From Devosia sp. YR412 (GTDB lineage Bacteria > Pseudomonadota > Alphaproteobacteria > Rhizobiales > Devosiaceae), in the NCBI RefSeq assembly GCF_900110945.1, contig NZ_FOFL01000002.1, positions 124,001-188,000 of the forward strand: 64,000 nt of DNA, in the 5' to 3' direction. The position numbers and the translations under genes were made by a program. Of the stretch, positions 57,554-64,000 are shown piece after piece. The stretch's first letter is position 1; each line of letters starts with the position of its first letter. The notes under the pieces are model-generated. The model was not told the origin of the DNA. It did not search any database and was given only the letters and a program-made list of their open reading frames with translations.

Positions 57554-59157
57554 TGCCGTTCCTTCGTGGTGAGGAAGGCGATCTTGGGGAAATCCTGCTT
57601 GGCGCGATCGGCCCACCAGGCGTTCTGCGCCAGGAACACTGGCGCGCCGGTGCGATCCTCGGCCATATTCATCTTCTGCGCGGTGATAAAGCGATCGAGC
57701 TCCTTGGGATCCTCGCTCTCAACCCAGCGCGCCACTTCGTAGTTGAGGCTCTCGAAGGTGATAGGCACGCCATATTCCTTGGCGACGCGCGAAGACAGCA
57801 CTTCGAGCTGCAGCGCCCCGACCACGCCGACGATCCAGTCGGCGCCGACCATGCGGCGGAACACCTGGGTGACGCCTTCTTCGGAGAGGTCAGACAGCGC
57901 CTTGGCCATCTGCTTGGTCTTCATGTGATCGGTGAGGCGGACGCGGCGGATGATTTCCGGGGCGAAATTGGGAATGCCCGTGACGTTGATCGTCGCGCCC
58001 TCGGTCAGCGTATCGCCCACCGACAGCGTGCCATGATTGGGAATGCCGACGATGTCGCCAGCCACGGCCTGTTCGGCCAGCTCGCGATCATTGCCGAAGA
58101 AGAACATCGGATTGGAAACGGCCATGTCCTTGCCGGAGCGCACATTCTTGAGCCGCATGCCGCGGGTGAACGTGCCCGAGCAGAGGCGAACGAAGGCGAT
58201 GCGATCGCGGTGATTGGCGTCCATATTCGCCTGCACCTTGAAGACGAAGCCAGTGACCTTCTTGTCATTGGGGTCGATGGGTGCAGGGATGGCCGGCTGC
58301 GGCCGCGGCTCTGGGCCCCATTCGCCCAGGGTACGCAGCAGTTCGGCCACGCCGATGCCCTTGAGCGCCGAACCGAACAGCACGGGGCTGAGATGGCCGG
58401 CATGGAAGGTCTCGAGATCGAAGGGCGGCAGCATAGTGGTGGCCATTTCCAGCGTCTCGAGCGCCGTCATGAACACCGGGTCTTCGATCAGCGTGTCATT
58501 GTCGAGCAGGTCCTCAATCGCATCATAATCGGCAATCGGCTTGCCCTGCGGGCTGACGACGCGCTTTTCCAGCAGATCGAGATAGCCATGGAAGTCGACG
58601 CCCTGCCCGATCGGCCAGAGCACGGGGGTGAGGTCGAGCGCCAGCTTGCCTTGGATTTCGTCGATCAGGTCGAGCGGGCTGAGGCCCTCGCGGTCCACCT
58701 TGTTGATGAAGGTGATGATCGGAATGTCGCGCAGGCGGCAGACTTCGAACAGTTTCAGCGTCTGACTTTCAATGCCCTTGGCGGCATCGATCACCATGAT
58801 AGCGGCGTCGACGGCGGTCAGCGTGCGATAGGTATCCTCGGAAAAGTCCGAGTGGCCAGGTGTATCAAGCAGGTTGAGCGTCAGCCCGTCATAATCGAAG
58901 GTCATCACCGACGAGGTGATGGAAATGCCGCGCTGCTGCTCCATCTCCATCCAGTCCGAACGGGTCGAGCGCGTGCCGGCCTTGCCGCGCACGGCGCCGG
59001 CCGACTGGATCGCGCCGGCAGCCGCCAGCAAGCGCTCGGTCAGCGTGGTCTTGCCGGCGTCAGGGTGCGAGATGATCGCAAAGGTACGGCGGGTGCGATA
59101 GGGCTCGCTGGATAGGGCGCGGGACGGGCTCTGCGCCACCTGTGTCGACATGCTCAT
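57550..59157 (-). CDS. prfC: Peptide chain release factor 3
   Basis: 535 residues. GTPase motifs: P-loop 'HPDAGKTTLTERLL', 'DTPGHSDFSEDTYRTL', 'NKVDREG'. The C-terminal RF3 region includes 'VVGALQLEVLSSRVAKEYGVP'. Recycles RF1/RF2 from the ribosome. Starts at 59157 or the second ATG at 59151. Co-transcribed with the methyltransferase. Confidence 0.96.
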   Translation of the reverse strand: MSMSTQVAQSPSRALSSEPYRTRRTFAIISHPDAGKTTLTERLLAAAGAIQSAGAVRGKAGTRSTRSDWMEMEQQRGISITSSVMTFDYDGLTLNLLDTPGHSDFSEDTYRTLTAVDAAIMVIDAAKGIESQTLKLFEVCRLRDIPIITFINKVDREGLSPLDLIDEIQGKLALDLTPVLWPIGQGVDFHGYLDLLEKRVVSPQGKPIADYDAIEDLLDNDTLIEDPVFMTALETLEMATTMLPPFDLETFHAGHLSPVLFGSALKGIGVAELLRTLGEWGPEPRPQPAIPAPIDPNDKKVTGFVFKVQANMDANHRDRIAFVRLCSGTFTRGMRLKNVRSGKDMAVSNPMFFFGNDRELAEQAVAGDIVGIPNHGTLSVGDTLTEGATINVTGIPNFAPEIIRRVRLTDHMKTKQMAKALSDLSEEGVTQVFRRMVGADWIVGVVGALQLEVLSSRVAKEYGVPITFESLNYEVARWVESEDPKELDRFITAQKMNMAEDRTGAPVFLAQNAWWADRAKQDFPKIAFLTTKERH

Positions 59158-59353
59158 GGAAACTGCTTGGCCTTCGGTCGGCGGCGCCCCAGAGCGCGCG
59201 GATCACGGTCACAAATATGGGCGCTCTATAAGGCCAAGCAAGGCGGGGGTCAAACGCTGCCATAATTCTTGTGGCGCGCCGGCACGAAGTTCCCAGCGAT
59301 ACAGGGTTCGGCCCCAATCCATGGCACCGTCATATGCGACTGGAGGACCTCAT

Positions 59354-59878
59354 ATGACCGACATGCGCCGCCACAGCTGGCTTGCCGAACTCAAGATCGA
59401 GGGGCTGTTTCACGGCAAGCCGCAGCGCTTCCTGGAATGGCGATCCGTCATCGCCGATATCGTCGGCGCGCCGGTACACTATGTTTCGGTGCAGCACCCC
59501 TTCGACATTCCCACGACCATCCCCGCCCCGCCTTTGACGCTGGAATTCATCGAGGCAAGGGTGACAGACCAAGCTTGGCTCGCCCAGATGCCCCCGGGTT
59601 TTCGCCACGGCATCTGGGATGAGACGCCGGAAGAGCCGCTGTGGATCCTGCTGCTGGCATCGCTGCCTGGCGCGACATTCTACGCACGGCACGCTGCTGC
59701 GATATCCCAGCGTCTGGATGAGATCGACGAAATGGTTCACCACGTGGGCAAGGGATGGGTAACCGAACGTCACGAGATCATCCGGCAAAGCTTTGCCGAG
59801 CAGGCCAGGACAGGACGCGATATGACGATGTCGGGAGGCTACGAACCCACCGGCTGGTGGACGCCAAAACTGCCCTAA
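59354..59878 (+). CDS. Hypothetical soluble protein
   Basis: 174 residues from ATG at 59354 with GGAGG about 9 nt upstream; further in-frame codons reach back to 59150 but would cover the prfC promoter. Trp/His-rich, no membrane segment, with 'FLEWRSVIADIVGAPVHYVSVQHPF' and C-terminal 'SGGYEPTGWWTPKLP'. No family recognised. Overlaps the convergent Hpt gene by 4 bp. Confidence 0.6.
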   Translation: MTDMRRHSWLAELKIEGLFHGKPQRFLEWRSVIADIVGAPVHYVSVQHPFDIPTTIPAPPLTLEFIEARVTDQAWLAQMPPGFRHGIWDETPEEPLWILLLASLPGATFYARHAAAISQRLDEIDEMVHHVGKGWVTERHEIIRQSFAEQARTGRDMTMSGGYEPTGWWTPKLP

Positions 59879-60267
59879 GCCGCGTCACCACTCAGCATGC
59901 GGGTGATGAAGCTGCGGCATTCCTCTACCGCGATGCCGAGGTCGGCGATGCGCTCGACGGTCAGGGGACGGCCGGCCTGCAGTTCGGTCTCGCAGGCCTT
60001 GGCCAGGTCGGCAATGGTCCAGGCGCCGACGCCTGAGGCGGCGCCTTTGATGGAATGCAGGTTCAGCGCCAGGTCGTCATAGCTCTCGGCCTGCTGCAAC
60101 CGGCTGAAATAGGTTTTGGCCGTGGTGTCGAACAGGCGGAGGATTTCGAGCTCGAGATTCTCGTCGCCGAGGCATTGCTTGGCCAGATGCACCAGATCGA
60201 TCGGTCGCATGGCGCGGATAAAGGGCGCCGGCTGGGCCTGCTTGGCACTGACTGCTGACGATGCCAT
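59875..60267 (-). CDS. Histidine phosphotransfer (Hpt) domain protein
   Basis: 130 residues from ATG at 60267 with AAGGAG 9 nt upstream. A single Hpt four-helix domain with phospho-acceptor His71 in 'LNLHSIKGAASGVGAW'. No kinase or receiver domain, so it should shuttle phosphate between separate partners. None is encoded nearby. Its position next to the giant polar-growth-like gene is worth noting, but no link is shown. Confidence 0.88.
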   Translation of the reverse strand: MASSAVSAKQAQPAPFIRAMRPIDLVHLAKQCLGDENLELEILRLFDTTAKTYFSRLQQAESYDDLALNLHSIKGAASGVGAWTIADLAKACETELQAGRPLTVERIADLGIAVEECRSFITRMLSGDAA

Positions 60268-60634
60268 CGGACCGGCTCCTTGCGCGCAAGTGGTGCCCTG
60301 CCCCGACAAATCTGGGCATTACCACCCTGTTAGCCTAAAGCGTCCTGGTGAACAGCTGATTAAGCCACATCTTCGCCTTGGTTGGTGGATTGAGGTGGCG
60401 CCGCGGTCTTCCCCAAAAAATTAACCTTTGGGTAAGATAGCGCTCGGTTTGCGTAAAATTGAATGTATTAATGAGCTTTGAACCAGCACGCGGCGGCGGA
60501 GGTTGGGGGAATGATGCGGGGCATTTGCATCGAATTGTTTCCATTTGGCGACGCGACCGGAAACGGGTGCGGCGCCATTAAAACTCCCGAAGTCCGCCTT
60601 GTTGCTGTGAAGCCGACGCGAGAGTTGTAAAGAG
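60268..60634. other. Intergenic region upstream of the giant gene
   Basis: 367 bp without a gene. Divergent promoters are expected here. It contains an A/T-rich stretch (about 60412-60475) with TTAA-CCTTTGG-GTAA at 60421-60435 (CtrA-like, one mismatch). I see no convincing -35/-10 pair. Confidence 0.4.
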
Positions 60635-63600
60635 TATGGCGAAGAACCCGACCCCCAATAACGATCCTGCCGCGCTGGCCTTCTCGGCGGTGGAAGACGC
60701 TCTCAAGGATTCGGTGTTCAACCTCGATAGCACGCCTGAAAAAGCCCCCGAGCGCCGCTCTTCCGATGCTGCGCGCTCGGAACGCCTGCGTGCCGCCGAC
60801 AAGATCGCCCAGCAGGCCGGCCCCGTCGCCAATGACGACCGCTTCCCGGCCTCGAAAATTCTCTACAACCTGCAGAACCGCTCCTCTTCCACTCCGACTT
60901 GGATCGCGCTCGTGCTCTCGGTCGTCTGGCTGGCCGTGTCCGGCGCCGTCGCCTGGCTGCGCTATGGCCCGCAGATGGCCAATTTCGGCCAGTTCGCCAG
61001 CACCATCGATTTCGTCGGCCTGCTCGCCATCATCTTCCTGCCGATAGTCGGCTTCTTTGCCGTCGCTACCCTGTTCCGTCGCGCGCAGGACCTGCGCAAT
61101 GCCGCCTCTTCCATTACTCAGGCTGCCATGCGGCTGGCCGAGCCGGAAGTCACCGCCGCCGACAAGGTCGCCTCGGTAGGCCAGGCCGTGCGCCGCGAGG
61201 TCAATGCGCTGGGCGATGGCCTCGAGCGTGCCCTGTCGCGTGCCGGCGAGCTCGAAGTGATGATCCACAACGAGGTCACCGCGCTCGAACGCACCTATTC
61301 GGACAATGAATCGCGCATGCGGGCGCTGATCGCCGAACTGGCCAGCCAGCGCGAAAGCGTCCTCACCAATACCGAGCGCGTACGCGAAGCCATCACCGAG
61401 AGCCATACCGGCCTCGTCTTCGATCTCGACATGATCAGCCAGCGCATCGCCGGCACCATTGTCGAAAGTGGCGGCAACCTGACCCGCGCCCTCGAAACCG
61501 CCGGCAATACGCTGACCAACAGCTTTGGCGAGCGCACCGACAATTTCGTCTCGCTGGTCGACAACCGCACCACCGACTTCATCGGCGCGCTGGATGACAG
61601 CGCCGGCCGCCTGGCGCTGACCTTTGACGACAAGACTGCCACCATGGCGCAGGCGCTGGACCAGCGCGCGGCCGAACTCAATTCCGGCGTCGAACACCGT
61701 ATCGCGTCGCTGACCGATGCGCTGGATTCCCACTCCATGTCGATTGCCGAGGCGATCGATTCGCGCACCCAGGCTATCGAACAGCGCACCGCGGCGCTGA
61801 CCGGCAGCTTCGAGGATCGCACCCAAACCATCGCGGGGCTAATCGAAGCGCGCGGCCTCGAACTGACCACGGCGCTCGACGAACGCACGGCAAGCCTTTC
61901 GACCCTCCTCACCGATGGCGGCGCTTCGCTGCTCGACCAGTTGCGCGACCGCGGCCATGAAGTGACCGGCGGTCTCGACATGATCGGCCAGCGTATTGCC
62001 GACGATATCACCGCCCGGTCGCGCGAAGCCGAGGTGCTGCTCAGCGCCCTCACCCGCCAACTCGATGAATCGGTCTCGATCCAGCTCAATGCCATGGATA
62101 GCCGCCTGCAGTCGGCGATGATCGAAATCAACGGCGCGCTGGACGATACCTCCGAACGCGCCCGCATCACCTTGGCTTCGGCCGGCCAGGATTCGCTGGG
62201 TCAGTTCGACGCCCGCCTCACCGAAATCGCCTCGATCCTTGATACCCGCCTCCATACGCTGGACGGCGTCATCGGCGACAAGGGCGACACGCTGATCGCC
62301 CGCCTCGAAGCGCAGGGCACCAGTTTCGCCGCCCGCGCCAATGTGCTGGAAATGGCGCTGAACGAAGAATCCGGTCGCTTCAACGACGTGGTCACCGAGC
62401 GCACCCGCGAAATGGGCGAAGTGCTCGGCGCACGCACCAAGGCGATCACCGAGAGCCTCACCAACCGCACCCGCGAAATCTCCGATTCGCTGGACGATCA
62501 TGCCGGCGTCATCGCCGAAGCCCTCGATGCCCGCACCAGCGCCGTCGACGAGCTGCTGGTTGCCCGCACCACTGAACTCAGCGAAGCCATCCGCGCCCGC
62601 GGCACTGAGCTCAGCGAAACCATCAACACCACAACCAGCACTTTCGATCAGGCAATCGCCGGCCGCACCCAGCGCCTTGCCGATACGCTGTCGGAAAAGA
62701 CCACGGCCCTGTCGCTCGAAATTGACAGCCGCACCGGCACGCTCGCCAATCAGCTCGACGAGCGCACCCTGTCGCTGGTCAACCAGCTGGACGAGCGCAC
62801 CGGCTCGCTCGGCGTCGGCCTCGAAGACCGCATCGGCACGCTGGTCACCCAGCTCGACGAACGCACCTCGGCCCTGCATGGCGAGCTCGAAGCCCGTTCG
62901 GTCGAATTCCGCACGACGCTTGATGGCGGCACCGCCCAGCTGGCCCAGGCCGTTGGCCACCGCACCCAGCAGCTGTCCGAAGCGCTCAACCAGCGCACCC
63001 AGGCGCTCAGCGACACGCTCGAAACCCATACTTCGTCGATTGGCGAGACCATCGGCCTGCGCACCAGCGAACTGGCCGATACCATTGCGCTGCAGGGCGA
63101 AGACGCTCGCATCAAGATCGACGGCGCGCTGCGCGAAGCCACCGACAACATGGGCCAGCGCGTCGATGCCATGTCCTCGCGCATTGCCGACAAGGTCTCC
63201 GAGCTCAACAGCAATCTCGGCACCGGCCTCGACAGCGCCATCACCCGCCTTACCGATGCCGAGCATGGCGTTACCGCCCGCATCGATGCCGCCAGCTCGA
63301 CGGTCAGCGAAAGCGCCCGCAAGGCTGCCGAACTCATCGAGACCGGCGTCACTTCGGCGCGCAATGCCATCACCGAAATGGTCGACCAGCGCCTGGGCAC
63401 CCTGCCCGAGGCGATCACCGCCCGCGCCGATATCACGGCCGAGCGCCTGGCAGCACTGAACGCCTCGATCAACACGTCCATTACCCAGTCGATGACCGAT
63501 CTCGAAGCCGGCGCCGACCGGATCGAGGAGACCATTGCAACCCGCATCACCGTGGCGAGCCAGACCATCGTCGCCGACATCACGGCAACCGCCAACCGCA

Positions 63601-64000
63601 TGGATGGCGCCGTCCGCACGGCGCTGGAGCATATCCGCTCGGCCGCGACCGATATCGACGAGTTGATCAGCGTCAAGGCGGTCAGCGCCGCGACCAGCAT
63701 CGAATCCCGCCTCACCGACATCAACCAGTCGGTCGAGCAGCACACCTCGGCCTTTGCCCAGCTGGTCAACGAACGCTCCGCTCAGCTGCAGGGCGCCCTC
63801 TCCAGCCACGGCAACCTGCTGCGCGATGCCCTGGGCGAGAATGCCCGCGAGGCCGAAGCCATCATGGCCGTCTCGACCTCGCGCATCCTCACCGACGTCA
63901 CCTCGGCGCTCGGCAAGCTCAATGACAGCAACCTGCTGCTGCAGCGCGTGCTCGATGCCTCCACGGCAAACCTGGCCAATCTCGAAACCAGCGTCGCCCA
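60635..64000 (+). CDS. Giant membrane-anchored coiled-coil protein, growth pole ring (GPR)-like (5' part)
   Basis: The first 1122 codons are visible with no stop; the gene runs past the right edge. Soluble N-terminus (1-85), two membrane segments (about 89-108 and 126-147), then an unbroken helical region. From about residue 340 onward it is built of 11-residue units (33 bp) such as 'LDERTLSLVNQ' and 'LDERTSALHGE', with an occasional 7-residue step, as in apolipoprotein-like and hendecad coiled coils. This architecture matches the Agrobacterium GPR protein, about 2100 residues, which forms a ring at the growing pole of Hyphomicrobiales. Identity is inferred from architecture. Confidence 0.75.

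Noticed and set aside
62749..63080. 33-bp periodicity that could suggest a tandem DNA repeat or CRISPR
   Set aside because: Units are divergent, contiguous and keep reading frame; no spacers. It is coding hendecad repeat.
61839..63809. Long minus-strand frame in the giant gene, with Gly/Ala repeats
   Set aside because: The repeats only mirror the 33-bp period of the plus-strand coiled-coil gene.

Overview
The window is high-GC alphaproteobacterial chromosome, almost certainly from the Hyphomicrobiales (Rhizobiales). Devosia or a close relative fits best, but no rRNA gene is present to confirm it. The pointers are FlbT/FlaF flagellin control, FliX, CtrA-type TTAA-N7-TTAA boxes, the one-cysteine DksA form, CsgH, the DUF6468-MotE gene pair and a giant apolipoprotein-like protein resembling the Agrobacterium growth pole ring protein. 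There are no rRNA or tRNA genes, CRISPR arrays or insertion sequences.

Layout. 1-14675 is flagellar: flgB-flgC-fliE-fliQ-fliR-flhB (minus, flhB cut by the window edge), fliO-fliP (plus), fliL-fliM-DUF6468-motE and a large TPR protein (minus), and flgF-flgG-flgA-flgH (plus). 14869-29872 is a non-flagellar block: an S8 autotransporter protease, an M32 carboxypeptidase, an ABC-F ATPase, a small curli-like locus (curlin, CsgH, curlin), and the pbpC/alpha-2-macroglobulin pair. 29886-43996 returns to motility: dksA, fliX, flgI-flgJ-flgN-like, two tandem flagellins, flbT-flaF and flgE-flgK-flgL. 44225-60267 is housekeeping: a P-loop ATPase, metA, ycjX-ycjF, an HxlR regulator facing an FMN reductase, ferredoxin and ferredoxin-NADP reductase, a sulfite-assimilation operon (cysG-DUF2849-cysI-cysH/DUF934), a second ferredoxin, a methyltransferase, prfC and an Hpt protein. 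From 60635 to the right edge runs the start of the giant coiled-coil protein.

Regulation. The flagellar genes carry a readable Caulobacter-like hierarchy. Exact CtrA-type boxes lie in the flgB/fliO and fliX/flgI gaps, and one-mismatch versions lie near fliL, the TPR gene and both flagellins. Strong sigma-54 promoters precede flgF, flgI and flgE. Each has a palindrome CGGCA-N5-TGCCG (or a close variant) centred 93-97 bp upstream, as expected for FlbD 'ftr' enhancers. A related palindrome lies between the CtrA box and the flgB start, where a repressor site would be expected. Both flagellin leaders have a short GC hairpin 36-38 nt before the start codon, which are candidate targets for FlbT, encoded just downstream.

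Points most worth attention are this regulatory code, the curli-like locus with a duplicated upstream module and an intergenic hairpin, the in-frame CysH-DUF934 fusion, the large TPR protein of the fliL-motE cluster, the giant hendecad-repeat protein, and two kinds of palindromic or dispersed intergenic repeat.
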